64,000 nucleotides of DNA from Staphylococcus simulans (lineage in GTDB: Bacteria; Bacillota; Bacilli; Staphylococcales; Staphylococcaceae). The stretch's first letter is position 1, and every line of letters begins with the position of its first letter. Positions 1 through 10,177 of the stretch are shown here, piece after piece. The position numbers and the translations under genes were made by a program. The stretch lies in NCBI RefSeq assembly GCF_002994445.1, contig NZ_MRZJ01000002.1, positions 62,001 to 126,000 of the forward strand, written 5' to 3'. Under the pieces are notes generated by a model. The model saw only the letters and a program-made list of their open reading frames with translations, was not told the DNA's origin and did no database searches.

Positions 1-31
1 GCCATGATGCCGGTATTTCTGACATCATGGC
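1..31 (-). terminator. Probable ppk terminator hairpin, cut by the window edge
   Basis: A perfect 9-bp inverted repeat (GCCATGATG and CATCATGGC, 13-base loop) lies just past the ppk stop codon. Read on the minus strand it could be the ppk terminator. The T-run would lie beyond the start of the window, so it cannot be confirmed. Confidence 0.4.
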
Positions 32-56
32 TGATTTAATATGAATTAAGACTGAA

Positions 57-2228
57 TTATTTAAAAGAATTTTTTAAACGTGAAATCCAGTTGCGGCGCG
101 GTTTAGATGTTCTTTGAGGACGATTCTCTGTTAATGGTGATTTATGTTTGATTGCTTTAGCAAGCTCAATTGCTTGATGCATCAAGTAAAGTTGAGAGTT
201 CAAAGGTAATTGATTATTGTTAACGTAATGATATACGCCGTTTTGATCTTGATAACGTCCTTTTTGATTATCAGCAAGCTGCAAGTTTAAGAAGTTAAGC
301 AAACGTTCTCTGATTTTTGCATCATGAACCGGGAAGAGAATTTCTACACGTTTAATCATGTTTCGTGTCATTGCATCTGCAGATGATAAATAGATTTTCT
401 CATCGCCGTTATTATGGAAGTAATAAATACGAGAATGTTCTAAGAAACGTCCTACAATACTTACGACTTGGATATTTTCGCTGACACCTGGTACACCTGG
501 TTTCAAGCAGCAGATACCGCGGATAATCAACTGAATTTTCACACCTGCTTGAGATGCTTCAAATAACTTTTTAATGATTGTTTTATCTGTTAATGAGTTC
601 ATTTTCATAATGATGTGGCCATTGCCGTGTTCTTTATGGTTTTTGATTTCAGTATCAATGCGTTCCACAAAGACATCGCGAATATCAAAAGGTGCCACAA
701 TCAATTCATTATAATTCGGTTTGATTGAATAACCGCTTAAGTAGTTGAAGAAGTTAATCGCATCTTCTGCAATACCTTTATCAGTTGTGATAATACCCAT
801 ATCTGTATAGATTTCAGCGGTTTTATCGTTATAGTTGCCTGTACCTAAGTGTACGAATGGAACTAATTGGCCTTTTAAGCGTTTTACAACTAGAGTGATT
901 TTACTGTGTGTTTTTAAATGTGTCATGCCGTAAATAACGTGGCAGCCGGCATCCTCTAACATACGTGCCCAATGTACGTTGTTTTCTTCATCAAAACGTG
1001 CTTTTAATTCAACCAGCACAGTGACTTGTTTTCCTTGTTCAGCCGCATGTTTCAAACTTTTGATGATTGGAGAGTCTTTACTTACACGATATAATGTTTG
1101 TTTAATCGCAATAGTATCCGGATCTTCAGCAGCTTCGCGAATAAAATCCACAATCGGTTCAAATGATTCGTAAGGGTGGTGGAAGAAAATATCGCGTTTT
1201 AATGCTAAATCATAAATGTTATTGTATCCTAGCGACTCAGGGATTTGCGGTGTATAACGGTCATAACGCAAGTTATTGAGTTGAGAAGACAGACGTCCGA
1301 CTAAACCGAATACCATAGTTAAATCTAATGGTCCATCTACATAGTAAACATCGTTTTCTTGGATTTCTAATTGTTCTCTCAAACCTTCAATATCAAGTTC
1401 ATTTGCATTACGTGCATCTACTTCTAAACGTACGGCAGAACCGCTTTTACGCATTTTCAAGAAACGCTCGATTTCGATAAGCAAGTCTTCAGCACCGTCT
1501 TCATGAATTGTTAAATCGGCATTACGTGTAATACGGAAAGTAAACGTTTTGCGGATGTCATAACCTTGGAAGAGGTATTCGATGAAATAATCGATGACAT
1601 CTTCTACCATGACTACATATTGTTTTTCGCTGTCATCTTCTTTAAGAATGATAAAGCGGTCGATTAATGATGGAATCTGAACAATTGCAGTGTTTGTCGA
1701 TTCATCTGTATCCAATTCCACAAAGATGTTTAAGCTTTTATTTACAAGTTTAGGGAATGGATGGTATGCGTCGATACCAAGCGGTGTCAGTGTCGGTAAG
1801 ATATTGTATTTGAATTCTTGCTCTAACTTATCTTGTAAAGCTTCGCTTAAATGTTGCGGCTTTGTTGTAAATACATTGTATTCTTGCAGGTTTTTCGTTA
1901 ATTCGTTGTAACGTTCATACTGTTTGTCGACAAGCGGTGTGTTTTTCTCTTTAATGGCATCTAATTGCTCTTTAGGTGTCATTTGAGATTTGTTTTCCGG
2001 CTTGTTGAAATTCATTTTAACTTGGTCTTGCAAACCGGCAACACGAACCATAAAGAACTCATCTAAGTTTGACGCAAAGATTGCAACGAAATTGAGTTGT
2101 TCTAATAAAGGATTAGTTTTGTCGCTTGCTTCTTGCAAAACACGATAGTTAAAATCGAGCCAGCTTAATTCTCGGTTATTATAATACTTTGGTTTGTTAA
2201 GATCTTTTTCAATGACTTGATTTTCCAT
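57..2228 (-). CDS. ppk: Polyphosphate kinase 1 (PPK1)
   Basis: PPK1 reversibly transfers the terminal ATP phosphate to inorganic polyphosphate. The 723-residue protein opens with the family motif [17 protein letters not shown]. It carries both phospholipase-D-like catalytic halves: [14 protein letters not shown] followed by [10 protein letters not shown], and later [11 protein letters not shown]. The length is normal for bacterial PPK1. The frame extends to a GTG at 2237, but GGGGTGG sits five bases before the ATG at 2228, so that start is preferred. It lies downstream of ppx on the same strand with a gap of about 190 bases, which fits a polyphosphate synthesis and degradation pair. The C-terminus is basic ([21 protein letters not shown] in part). 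Confidence 0.95.
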   Translation of the reverse strand: MENQVIEKDLNKPKYYNNRELSWLDFNYRVLQEASDKTNPLLEQLNFVAIFASNLDEFFMVRVAGLQDQVKMNFNKPENKSQMTPKEQLDAIKEKNTPLVDKQYERYNELTKNLQEYNVFTTKPQHLSEALQDKLEQEFKYNILPTLTPLGIDAYHPFPKLVNKSLNIFVELDTDESTNTAIVQIPSLIDRFIILKEDDSEKQYVVMVEDVIDYFIEYLFQGYDIRKTFTFRITRNADLTIHEDGAEDLLIEIERFLKMRKSGSAVRLEVDARNANELDIEGLREQLEIQENDVYYVDGPLDLTMVFGLVGRLSSQLNNLRYDRYTPQIPESLGYNNIYDLALKRDIFFHHPYESFEPIVDFIREAAEDPDTIAIKQTLYRVSKDSPIIKSLKHAAEQGKQVTVLVELKARFDEENNVHWARMLEDAGCHVIYGMTHLKTHSKITLVVKRLKGQLVPFVHLGTGNYNDKTAEIYTDMGIITTDKGIAEDAINFFNYLSGYSIKPNYNELIVAPFDIRDVFVERIDTEIKNHKEHGNGHIIMKMNSLTDKTIIKKLFEASQAGVKIQLIIRGICCLKPGVPGVSENIQVVSIVGRFLEHSRIYYFHNNGDEKIYLSSADAMTRNMIKRVEILFPVHDAKIRERLLNFLNLQLADNQKGRYQDQNGVYHYVNNNQLPLNSQLYLMHQAIELAKAIKHKSPLTENRPQRTSKPRRNWISRLKNSFK

Positions 2229-2421
2229 AATGACCACCCCATGGTAAATAAATAGACTTTTTATGAATAAAAATTTAAATTACAAACTACATTGATTGCA
2301 ACAAGTTTAATTCGATTAAAAGTGATGAATGTTTAAGCTCAATGAATTGAAAATTATAAACAATTGTATGCAAATACTTAAAATTCCATAAACATCCATA
2401 TAATAACGTAACATATAAATG

Positions 2422-3951
2422 TTAAGCTTTTGTAAAGTTAATAGATACTTTGCCTTTTAATACTTTTTCAAGATGTTTCTTTTGACGATTGGCTTGATAT
2501 TCTTCCGCAATCGGATTATCCGTATGATAAGCATACAAGGTATATTCATCTTTGCCGTCTTTCACAAGCTCGATACGTTTGACAGGATTCGTATGCGAAA
2601 CATTTAAAGCGTCGATAAATTTCAAGATGCCGCCAAGCGACTGCAGATGGCTGAGTGCATCGTTGTCGAGCCATCCTGTTTCATCATTATAGAATTTTAA
2701 TAAACTTTTGTTTTTGAAGCTGGCCATCAATGCAAGTTGTACACGGTCGTGGTGGTTGAAGCCATCTATCATTGAATTGGAAATGATATAGTACGTATGC
2801 TGCGAACCTGAGTCTGAATCGATAAAGCGGCCTAAGTAATAGATATAAGCAGCTTGTTTAAAGAGCTTTTGTTCTTTTTCTGATAACGTAATAATATCTT
2901 TGTCTATTAATTGTTCTAATAAAGCTTCAGCGAGTACTACACGTTGTTTCGCACCGACACCTTCGTGCTTATAAGTGTTCGATAACTGATACAGTGCACG
3001 GTTTCTCACGTTGAAGCGGTCGAACGCATCAGGAAACTTTTGGTTGAGCTGATGCATAACATAGCCTTCACGCAAACCTTTTCGAGAGAAAGTGAATTGT
3101 GTAGCTTCGACTTGTTTGAACAGAGATTTGAACACAGCAACCGCTGGTAAAATTATGTCGACACGGTCGCGGCTTAAACCATCAAGGTTCGTTAAATCAT
3201 CTCTTGAACTGTCTTTAATCAATTCGAAGACTTGTTCTAAATCTTTGCCGGTCATTGTATAGCAGTGTACACCGCCGATAGGGTAAGAGACTTCAGATTG
3301 GTGGATACGAGCAACGTTACGTGCTGAACCGCCGACACCGACTAATGCCACTTCTTTATTATTGATCCAATCTAATGAGCTGAATTCTTTTTCTAAAAAC
3401 TTCTGCATCTTTTTAATCGCATCTTTATCATTATGCGGTTTGTCCGCAAAGAACTTGCGTGATAAAGTTACGACACCGAATGGGAAGCTGTGCGAATGAA
3501 TCAGTTCTTTATCTTTGAACAGCGTGACTTCAGTAGAGCCCCCGCCGATATCCACAGATAAACCATTGACGATATCTGTAGAATTGATAATGGCATAAAA
3601 GCCGTAGTAGGCCTCATCTAATTCTGGAACGACAGATAATTTCATTCCTATTTTTTTCTTTACGCGTTTTAAAATTTCGCTTTGGTTTTTCGATTGGCGG
3701 ATCGCAGCTGTTGCGATAGGATGCAATTCATCTACGTGATAAGCATCTGCCACCTTTTTAAAACTTTCTAAGGAACTGATCAGTACTTCAATTCCTTCGT
3801 CATTCATTGTTAAGTCATCTTCCAAGTACTGACTTAAACGTGCTGGTGTTTTGATATTTTGAATTTCTGAAAGGCCTGTTTTGTTATCGTATTCAAACAC
3901 GACAAGTCTGATTGTGTTGGAACCGATATCTATTAATCCGATGCGTTTCAT
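2422..3951 (-). CDS. ppx: Exopolyphosphatase, Ppx/GppA family
   Basis: This 509-residue protein belongs to the Ppx/GppA phosphatases, which remove phosphate from polyphosphate or pppGpp. The ASKHA-fold phosphate loop is visible as IGLIDIGSNTIRLVVFE at the N-terminus. A second glycine-rich motif, SVDIGGGSTEV, lies near residue 145, with the metal-binding Glu region between them. The C-terminal HD-like helical part (NHHDRVQLALMA) is present, as in long Ppx proteins. The start at 3951 has AGAGGGGG in front and matches the conserved family N-terminus. An in-frame ATG at 4020 also has a good AAGGAG site and would add 23 residues. It sits upstream of ppk on the same strand. Confidence 0.92.
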   Translation of the reverse strand: MKRIGLIDIGSNTIRLVVFEYDNKTGLSEIQNIKTPARLSQYLEDDLTMNDEGIEVLISSLESFKKVADAYHVDELHPIATAAIRQSKNQSEILKRVKKKIGMKLSVVPELDEAYYGFYAIINSTDIVNGLSVDIGGGSTEVTLFKDKELIHSHSFPFGVVTLSRKFFADKPHNDKDAIKKMQKFLEKEFSSLDWINNKEVALVGVGGSARNVARIHQSEVSYPIGGVHCYTMTGKDLEQVFELIKDSSRDDLTNLDGLSRDRVDIILPAVAVFKSLFKQVEATQFTFSRKGLREGYVMHQLNQKFPDAFDRFNVRNRALYQLSNTYKHEGVGAKQRVVLAEALLEQLIDKDIITLSEKEQKLFKQAAYIYYLGRFIDSDSGSQHTYYIISNSMIDGFNHHDRVQLALMASFKNKSLLKFYNDETGWLDNDALSHLQSLGGILKFIDALNVSHTNPVKRIELVKDGKDEYTLYAYHTDNPIAEEYQANRQKKHLEKVLKGKVSINFTKA

Positions 3952-4286
3952 AATAACCCCCTCTGATTGCTTGGAAGAAGCTAGGATACGACTTATTAAT
4001 TTGCGTGCGGGCAGAATCATAGAACTAACTCCTTCTTTTAGAAAATGAGAACGCTTAATGCCTTGTCGGACATGAAGTGTTACACTTTATTCTTCACTTT
4101 AATTTTATCACAAAGCATCGCTTTCCACATTAACTGTATAGACGAAATCGCAATTAAAATTCATTGTATTTAAAAAGAAATAGGGGACACTTTAATAGAT
4201 AAAGAATAATGGCAGTATACTATACATGATTTAATCAGAAGGGTGCTATAATAAGGTTATTAAATAGCACAGAGAGAAGGAATAAT
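3952..4286. other. Intergenic region between divergent ppx and the YehR-type lipoprotein gene
   Basis: The left part encodes the possible 23-residue N-terminal extension of ppx (ATG at 4020 with AAGGAG eight bases before it). The right part carries the plus-strand promoter for the lipoprotein gene. I see no hairpin terminator, repeat or further gene. Confidence 0.6.
4244..4252 (+). promoter_or_regulatory. Extended -10 promoter for the lipoprotein gene
   Basis: TGCTATAAT is a perfect extended -10 element 35 bases before the ATG at 4287. No good -35 box is seen 17 bases upstream, as is usual for extended -10 promoters. Confidence 0.55.
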
Positions 4287-4751
4287 ATGAAACGCGGGTT
4301 ATTGTTATTAGGGGCATTATTCATGAGTATTTTCGTCTTAGCTGCTTGTGATAAAGCACAATCCAAAACGTATGAAGGCCATTTATCAGGTGCAGATGTG
4401 ATTGACACACTTACCTATAAAGGCGATAAAATGGTCAAACAATCCATGATTATGACGATTCGTTATGATACCAATGGTCTTACTAAGAAAGATGCGAAAG
4501 CTATCTTAGATAAGCAAGAACAAGTCTATAAAGGTCAAAAAGGTATTCAATACAGCAAATCAATTAAAGATGACAAAGCTGTTCAAAAAGTCGACATTGA
4601 TTATAAAAAAGCAGACTTAGATAAGTTGGCACATACGATGGGGGTTACAGGACCGAAATCCGGCAAAGATTATGTGGATGTCAAAGCAGTAGAACGTTCA
4701 CTGAAGAAAGCCGGCTTTAAAGTGAAAAAGCCTTTGAATGATCAGGAATAA
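4287..4751 (+). CDS. YehR-family (DUF1307) lipoprotein
   Basis: This is a 154-residue predicted lipoprotein. The type II signal peptide ends in LAAC with the lipidated cysteine at residue 21. The mature part is rich in lysine and contains the YehR/DUF1307 pattern (TYEGHLSGADVIDTLTYKGDKMVKQ in outline, then paired beta and alpha elements). The biochemical role of this family is not established. The gene stands alone, with its own extended -10 promoter and terminator. AGAGAAGGAATAAT precedes the ATG. Confidence 0.8.
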   Translation: MKRGLLLLGALFMSIFVLAACDKAQSKTYEGHLSGADVIDTLTYKGDKMVKQSMIMTIRYDTNGLTKKDAKAILDKQEQVYKGQKGIQYSKSIKDDKAVQKVDIDYKKADLDKLAHTMGVTGPKSGKDYVDVKAVERSLKKAGFKVKKPLNDQE

Positions 4752-4772
4752 TACAATATGTATTAAAATTTA

Positions 4773-4811
4773 CAACATCTGATACAGCCATCAGGTGTTG
4801 TTTTCTATTTT
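4773..4811 (+). terminator. Rho-independent terminator after the YehR-type gene
   Basis: CAACATCTGAT pairs with ATCAGGTGTTG (one G-T pair) and is followed by TTTTCTATTTT. Confidence 0.8.
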
Positions 4812-4902
4812 GCTTTACATGATTATTACATTTGTTTGTGGCTGAATATGCTATAATTTTGATTTGAAACAGTCATTTCAAGAGAGAGGAAGAGGTGAAA
4901 CT

Positions 4903-5691
4903 ATGCATGACCAAACAAAAAATATACAAAAAGAACCGATGAATAATCCTTATCAATCTAAGCGTATTATGAAACGAGACTTTTGGCTCATTCCTTTATT
5001 CTTTATCGGAATGCCTATTATCATCGCATTAGTGATGATACCGCTGCGCATGATTTATGAATCCCAATTCGGGACCATCTCTAAATCGACGTTAGTATTC
5101 TTTAATGTCATCGGCAGTGTAATCGGACAAATCGTGACACTGGTGATTTTTTATTTCATGCATCGTACCTATATTAAGCCCCTTGCAATTAAAAGAATTA
5201 AAGAAGTTAAAAAGTATATTTGGGTACTGATTCTTACATATATAGCAATGACAGTGGTGCAAGGTATATATGGTGCTTTAATGTTATTGCTTCCAAAACA
5301 CTTGCAGTTTGATAACACACAAAATCAATTAATTTTAATACAACTGTTTGATTTCCCGATTGCTTGGCCGGTGTTATTGATTGATATCGTTATTTTAACG
5401 CCGATTATCGAAGAACTAATATTTCGTCATTTAATCATTCATGAACTCGGCAAAAAGCTCGGTTATATTACCGGTGCTGTATTATCTGTTTTAGTCTTTG
5501 CCGGTGTTCATGTAACACAAGCAACATCACCGTTTGAATTCGGTGTGTATGCGATTATGGCTGGAGCATTGGTATTTGTCTATATGTATGCTAAACGCAA
5601 TGTGGCAGTTTCTATTGCCTTTCATATGATGATCAATGGTATAGGATTCATTGGGATTGTCGGACAATATATGATGAATCACATGGGTTAA
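4903..5691 (+). CDS. CPBP-family intramembrane metalloprotease
   Basis: A 262-residue polytopic membrane protein of the CPBP (CAAX protease and bacteriocin-processing, Abi) family. The three signature motifs are visible: PIIEELIFRHL (EExxxR), VFAGVHV (FxxxH) and a downstream FHMMINGIG (HxxxN/D). There are about seven hydrophobic segments. In staphylococci this family includes MroQ and SpdABC, but which subgroup this is cannot be told from sequence alone. The frame opens at a TTG at 4864, but GAAGAGGTG precedes the ATG at 4903, which is the likely start. It is a single gene with its own terminator. Confidence 0.85.
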   Translation: MHDQTKNIQKEPMNNPYQSKRIMKRDFWLIPLFFIGMPIIIALVMIPLRMIYESQFGTISKSTLVFFNVIGSVIGQIVTLVIFYFMHRTYIKPLAIKRIKEVKKYIWVLILTYIAMTVVQGIYGALMLLLPKHLQFDNTQNQLILIQLFDFPIAWPVLLIDIVILTPIIEELIFRHLIIHELGKKLGYITGAVLSVLVFAGVHVTQATSPFEFGVYAIMAGALVFVYMYAKRNVAVSIAFHMMINGIGFIGIVGQYMMNHMG

Positions 5692-5718
5692 GCTGATACA
5701 AAAGTATCGGCTTTTTTT
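5691..5718 (+). terminator. Terminator after the CPBP gene
   Basis: AGCTGATAC pairs with GTATCGGCT around an AAAA loop and is followed by seven T residues. Confidence 0.85.
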
Positions 5719-5912
5719 ATATGTTATTTCCCAGGTAATAGCGTACATCTTGAAGTAAATGAATCAGCTGATGTCTTAGTTATAAGGTAATTGCCGTTGT
5801 TGAATTGTCATACATTTTAAAATACGGATATGTTAAATTAGAAGTTAAAGGGAATAGTAAAGTTATTAGCCCTATCAAAGTAGGGAGGATATTGAAGAAA
5901 AGGAGCAGTACT

Positions 5913-6581
5913 ATGGCAATTTTAGAACTAAAAGATGTGTGCTATAAAGCAGATAAACGTCTGATTATCGACCATTTGAATTTAACGGTGCAAAAAGGCG
6001 AAAAAATAGCTGTTGTCGGTCCATCAGGCAGCGGTAAAAGTACGCTGTTTCATTTGTTGTGTGATTTAATCAGTCCGACAAGTGGGACAATGCTTTATAA
6101 CAACAAAGCGTATTCTGAGTATGAACCAGAAACTTTGCGTGAACAAATCAGTTATCTGCCGCAACAAACAGATTTATTTGATCATACTATCGGTGAGAAC
6201 TTAGAATTTCCATCTATAGCGAGAAATGACAAATTTGATAAAAAACGTGCATTGAAGCTGCTTTCTGAGTTTGGATTAGAGCGCTATGACTTAGATACGA
6301 ATGTTGAGTTCTTATCAGGCGGTGAACGCCAGCGTATTTGTCTTGCACGCCAATTGATGTACATACCTGACGTTTTATTGTTAGATGAAGCAACGAGTGC
6401 TTTAGATGCAGATAATACTGAAAAAGCAGAAAACGTCATTTTTGGTTTGGCTGAAGAAGAAGGCGTCTCTATTTTATGGATTACGCATAGTTATGACCAA
6501 AGTATGAAACACTTTGATCGACGTGTCGATATTGTCGACGGCAAAGTGAACAAAGAGAAGAAGGGGGTTGTTGATGTATGA
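5913..6581 (+). CDS. fetA: ABC transporter ATPase, FetA/YbbL type
   Basis: This 222-residue ATPase has Walker A GPSGSGKST, the signature LSGGERQR and Walker B VLLLDEATSALD. It overlaps the next gene by four bases (ATGA). That partner is a UPF0014 permease, so the pair matches FetAB (YbbLM), described in enterobacteria as an iron exporter that relieves oxidative stress. The substrate in staphylococci is an inference. The frame is open back to 5805, but AAAAGGAG sits seven bases before the ATG at 5913 and the homologous region begins there. A weak promoter (TTGTCA, 18 bases, TATGTT) lies near 5813-5842. Confidence 0.8.
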   Translation: MAILELKDVCYKADKRLIIDHLNLTVQKGEKIAVVGPSGSGKSTLFHLLCDLISPTSGTMLYNNKAYSEYEPETLREQISYLPQQTDLFDHTIGENLEFPSIARNDKFDKKRALKLLSEFGLERYDLDTNVEFLSGGERQRICLARQLMYIPDVLLLDEATSALDADNTEKAENVIFGLAEEEGVSILWITHSYDQSMKHFDRRVDIVDGKVNKEKKGVVDV

Positions 6582-7348
6582 GTACAACAGCGTTGTGTTT
6601 GACCGCATTATTATTAATCATCCCCATTGCAATTTCTATTAAAGAAAAATTGAACATTGCCAAAGATTTAATTATCGCTTCGATTCGTGCAGTGATTCAA
6701 TTAGTGATTTTAGGTTACATCCTTCATTTTATCTTCGATTTGGATGAACCATGGATTTTAATCTTATTCGTTTTAATTATTATAATTAACGCATCATGGA
6801 ATACCATTAGCCGTGCCTCTAAAGTGATGCATCATGTCTTTTGGATTTCATTTGTTTCTATCTTTATCGGAACTGCACTGCCTTTAACGGTTATCGTACT
6901 GGTCGGTGCGATTGATTTTACAGGCAACGAATTGATTCCAATCGCAGGGATGCTTGCTAATAACGGACTGATTGCAATCAACCTTGCATATCAGAATTTA
7001 GACCGTGCATTTGTGAAAGAATACGGTACGATTGAATGCAAGCTGGCATTAGCCGCAACACCGAAACTTGCATCTAAATCAGCGGTAAGAGAAAGTATCA
7101 AGTTAGCGATTGTACCAACCATTGATTCAGTGAAAACCTATGGTCTGGTTTCGATTCCAGGTATGATGACTGGTATGATTATCAGCGGGGTAGATCCGCT
7201 TCAAGCCATCAAATTCCAGCTTTTAGTTGTCTTCATACATACAACGGCAACTATCATGACCGCACTCATCGCAACTTATTTAAGTTACAAACAATTCTTT
7301 AACAGTCGTCATCAGCTTATCGGCAGTATGCTGGATAATGAAGACTAA
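6578..7348 (+). CDS. fetB: UPF0014 family ABC permease, FetB/YbbM type
   Basis: A 256-residue membrane protein with about seven hydrophobic segments and the UPF0014 core: RAVIQLVILGYIL near the N-terminus, ANNGLIAINLAYQNLDRAF in the middle, and the conserved SVKTYGLVSIPGMMTGMIISG followed by DPLQAIKFQLLVVF. It is translationally coupled to fetA through a 4-base overlap, so the two form one transporter. Family knowledge points to metal (iron) export. The terminator directly follows. Confidence 0.82.
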   Translation: MSTTALCLTALLLIIPIAISIKEKLNIAKDLIIASIRAVIQLVILGYILHFIFDLDEPWILILFVLIIIINASWNTISRASKVMHHVFWISFVSIFIGTALPLTVIVLVGAIDFTGNELIPIAGMLANNGLIAINLAYQNLDRAFVKEYGTIECKLALAATPKLASKSAVRESIKLAIVPTIDSVKTYGLVSIPGMMTGMIISGVDPLQAIKFQLLVVFIHTTATIMTALIATYLSYKQFFNSRHQLIGSMLDNED

Positions 7349-7355
7349 TACATTC

Positions 7356-7404
7356 AAGACAGTTTTTTAGATGAAACCATCCGAAAGACTGTCTTCTTTT
7401 TTTC
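7356..7404 (+). terminator. Terminator after fetAB
   Basis: AAGACAGT pairs with ACTGTCTT across a 24-base loop and is followed by CTTTTTTT. Confidence 0.7.
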
Positions 7405-7516
7405 TGAAAAGAACAAATTAATTTTGTACACTTACAATATCTTTTCAATTCTACTATAATGGTAAGGTTGAAATAATTAGTAAAAAGAATGAAAGAGAGA
7501 GAAAGGAGGCATACAT

Positions 7517-8692
7517 ATGTCAGTCATGAGAATTTTTACTTTTATTATCAGTGTGTTTATCGTAGGTATGGTCGAAATGATGGTCGCAGGTATCATGAAC
7601 TTAATGAGCAATGACTTGCATGTATCAGAAGCTTGGATTGGGCAGTTAGTCACATTATATGCGGTAACCTTTGCGGTATGCGGCCCTATTTTAGTAAAAG
7701 CTACGAACCGTTTTGACGCAAAAGCGGTACTGCTATGGACGATTGCGGTGTTTGTGGTCGGCAATGCATTGATTGCGGTGTCGCCGAATTTCACATTATT
7801 GATTATAGGCAGAATTATCTCTTCAGCAGCTGCTGCTTTGATTATCGTTAAAATTCTAGCACTGACTGCGATGCTGACGGCACCTGAAAACCGCGGGAAA
7901 ATGATCGGTATTGTTTATTCTGGGTTCAGCGGTGCCAATGTTTTCGGTGTTCCAATCGGCACAATGCTCGGCGGGTGGCTTGGCTGGCGTGCAACATTTG
8001 TCTTTATCATTGCGGTAAGTATCATAGCCGCAGTGCTGATGATGAAATATTTACCGACACAAGATGAATTATTGCCAAAGCAAGCCCAACCTTCAGGACG
8101 CTCAGGAAATTATCACATATTAAATCGTGCGGAAGTCATTAAATATTTAGGCGTCACTTTTATTTTATTAACTGCGAACTCGATTACCTTTGTTTATATC
8201 AACCCGTTAATGCTGACAAATGGGTATGATATCGGATTTGTTTCTATGATTCTGCTTGTGAATGGTGTTGCTGGTACACTAGGAACATCGATGGGCGGTT
8301 TCTTGGCAGATAAATTAACCAGCAAGACGTGGCTCTTGATTGCGGCTATCTGTTTTACAGTCTCATTAGCAGCGGTCAATTGGTTTATTTCGCATTCTAT
8401 TATTTTAGTGGCTATTATCTTTATCTGGAACATTATGGAATGGAGTACCAACCCGGCTGTACAAAGCGGTTTGATCGATCATGTCGAAGGCGATGCAAGC
8501 CAAGTACTAAGCTGGAATATGTCGAGCTTGAACGCAGGTATTGCAGCTGGCGGTATGATCGGCGGCTTAATTGTTTCTAATATCGGTGTGCATGCGGTTG
8601 CCTACAGTTCTAGTATTTTAGGTATTGCGATTATCTTAATCGTATTAAGTATCAAACAAACACAAAAGCCGAATACAAAAATCAACGCTTAA
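7517..8692 (+). CDS. MFS transporter, DHA1 family exporter
   Basis: A 391-residue major facilitator with twelve predicted membrane segments. It begins MSVMRIFTFIISVFIVGMVE and has an AraJ/PbuE-like arrangement (GQLVTLYAVTFAVCGPI in helix 2, then RIISSAAAALIIVK). The C-terminal half contains the conserved NPAVQSGLIDHV segment typical of small DHA1 exporters of drugs, sugars or purines. The substrate cannot be predicted. GAAAGGAGG sits about ten bases before the ATG. The gene is monocistronic with its own terminator. Confidence 0.82.
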   Translation: MSVMRIFTFIISVFIVGMVEMMVAGIMNLMSNDLHVSEAWIGQLVTLYAVTFAVCGPILVKATNRFDAKAVLLWTIAVFVVGNALIAVSPNFTLLIIGRIISSAAAALIIVKILALTAMLTAPENRGKMIGIVYSGFSGANVFGVPIGTMLGGWLGWRATFVFIIAVSIIAAVLMMKYLPTQDELLPKQAQPSGRSGNYHILNRAEVIKYLGVTFILLTANSITFVYINPLMLTNGYDIGFVSMILLVNGVAGTLGTSMGGFLADKLTSKTWLLIAAICFTVSLAAVNWFISHSIILVAIIFIWNIMEWSTNPAVQSGLIDHVEGDASQVLSWNMSSLNAGIAAGGMIGGLIVSNIGVHAVAYSSSILGIAIILIVLSIKQTQKPNTKINA

Positions 8693-8717
8693 CTAAAAAT
8701 GGTTAAGCGTTTTTTTT
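8684..8717 (+). terminator. Terminator after the DHA1 exporter
   Basis: AACGCTTAAC and GTTAAGCGTT form a perfect 10-bp stem, followed by eight T residues. The stem includes the stop codon. Confidence 0.9.
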
Positions 8718-8721
8718 GCGC

Positions 8722-10101
8722 TTATTTAAATAGGTAGGGCGTAGTACTTTGAGTATAAGGTTCAAACGCAGGATTATCCTCTCTGACAAATCTTCCTAAA
8801 GCAGTCATCATCGTATGCATAGTTTGTTTCACATCATCGGTGAGCGGTACATGATGTGCTTTTAAGATAGGTGTTTGTCCTAACCAAAAGATGACGTCTA
8901 ATATATGATAAGGCGATTTGAATTGATTCTGGGATGCATCCAGCCAGTCAAACCGATACAGCCATTGATTAGGATTGTCGTAATGTTTGAGCCACTTTAA
9001 TAAAGGCTGCTTGAAAATGTAGTGGGTGATAGCTTGTGCTTGTCCTTTGCCGGTTTCAATCGCAAATCGATTCGTATCCACAATGACATGATTGGTGCGC
9101 ATTGCTTTTAGGAATTGTTCTGGTTTAAGTTTGCGTGCTTCGTTTCTGATATAGCAATCACCTTCGCACTTAGTATAACCAGCAAGTACCGGCCATTGAT
9201 TTGGAATATGCTGTGTCATTGTAGCCGCATCAAAGAAAGGCTGATAGACCAGTTCTAAACCTTTAGAAGGTCCGCGTGCTGTTAAATCCTCTTCCATACA
9301 AGCCATGATTTGTGTTGTTGAAAGTGCAGACGGATGATTTGTTTGATAACGCTTGTGCATAATTTGGGCAAAATGTTGTGCTTTTATACGGCTGTCCTCA
9401 ACACTGTCTAAACTTAATGTGCCGCTCATCATAACTGCTTTATGGAAGAGCGGTTGTGCTTTTGTTACATGCATTAAAGCTTGGATACTCATAGCTCCTG
9501 CAGATTGTCCGCATAAAGTAATGTTGTTCGGATCTCCGCCGAAAGCTTCAATAAAGCGATGTACCCATTGTAAAACAGCATATTGATCAGATAAGCCGCA
9601 ATTACCGTCTAATTCAGGGTCTAATGTTTCCCAATTCAAATAACCGAGCGGACCTAAACGGTAATTGAAAGTAATGACAATCACGTTTTCTTGCTGAGCA
9701 AAGGTTTGAGGGTCATATAATTCAGCTGAACCATGCCCGTTGATATAACCGCCGCCATACAGCCAAATCATGACCGGCAGTTTAGATGACTGATGAGCGT
9801 GATGAGGCCGCCATAGATTCAAATACAGACAATCTTCGCTTTGGGATGACAAGCTCGGGACATTGGCTTGTTTTGGCTGTGTTGAGAAAAAGGCTTCGAG
9901 CTTATTGTATGGCTGAGGAGGAATACTTTTGAAATCTAAAGCGTACAGAACATCGTGCCATTGGGTCAGTAATTCTGCATGTTTGAAGCGGCGCTGCTGT
10001 ATTGGCGGATAAGCATAAGGGATGCCGCGAAAGATTTCACATTGATTTTCTAAAAGTCCGACGATGGTGCCTGCTTGGGTCTGTCTTGTAATATGTATCA
10101 T
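8722..10101 (-). CDS. Type B carboxylesterase (para-nitrobenzyl esterase family)
   Basis: A 459-residue alpha/beta hydrolase of the carboxylesterase B family. The nucleophile elbow is GQSAG with Ser200. The oxyanion-hole motif is YGGGYINGHG, and the family marker EDCLYLNLW is near residue 90. The probable catalytic His lies in SPYHILDVIFWLG and the acidic residue in KCEGD. It has no signal peptide, so it is probably cytoplasmic. AAGGAGG is seven bases before the ATG. The natural substrate is unknown. It is somewhat shorter than typical family members of about 490 residues. Confidence 0.88.
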   Translation of the reverse strand: MIHITRQTQAGTIVGLLENQCEIFRGIPYAYPPIQQRRFKHAELLTQWHDVLYALDFKSIPPQPYNKLEAFFSTQPKQANVPSLSSQSEDCLYLNLWRPHHAHQSSKLPVMIWLYGGGYINGHGSAELYDPQTFAQQENVIVITFNYRLGPLGYLNWETLDPELDGNCGLSDQYAVLQWVHRFIEAFGGDPNNITLCGQSAGAMSIQALMHVTKAQPLFHKAVMMSGTLSLDSVEDSRIKAQHFAQIMHKRYQTNHPSALSTTQIMACMEEDLTARGPSKGLELVYQPFFDAATMTQHIPNQWPVLAGYTKCEGDCYIRNEARKLKPEQFLKAMRTNHVIVDTNRFAIETGKGQAQAITHYIFKQPLLKWLKHYDNPNQWLYRFDWLDASQNQFKSPYHILDVIFWLGQTPILKAHHVPLTDDVKQTMHTMMTALGRFVREDNPAFEPYTQSTTPYLFK

Positions 10102-10130
10102 GAATTAGCCTCCTTTTGAATTAACATACC

Positions 10131-10172
10131 ATAAAAAGAAACAGCCGACCTGAATTGAATCAGATCGGCTGT
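10131..10172 (-). terminator. Terminator of the amino-acid permease gene
   Basis: On the minus strand ACAGCCGA and TCGGCTGT close an extended hairpin (inner CTGA/TCAG), followed by TTCTTTTTAT. Confidence 0.85.
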
Positions 10173-10177
10173 ACATT

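Noticed and set aside
5805..5912. 36-codon extension of fetA
   Set aside because: It has no good ribosome-binding site and no similarity to ABC ATPases, whereas ATG 5913 has a strong site.
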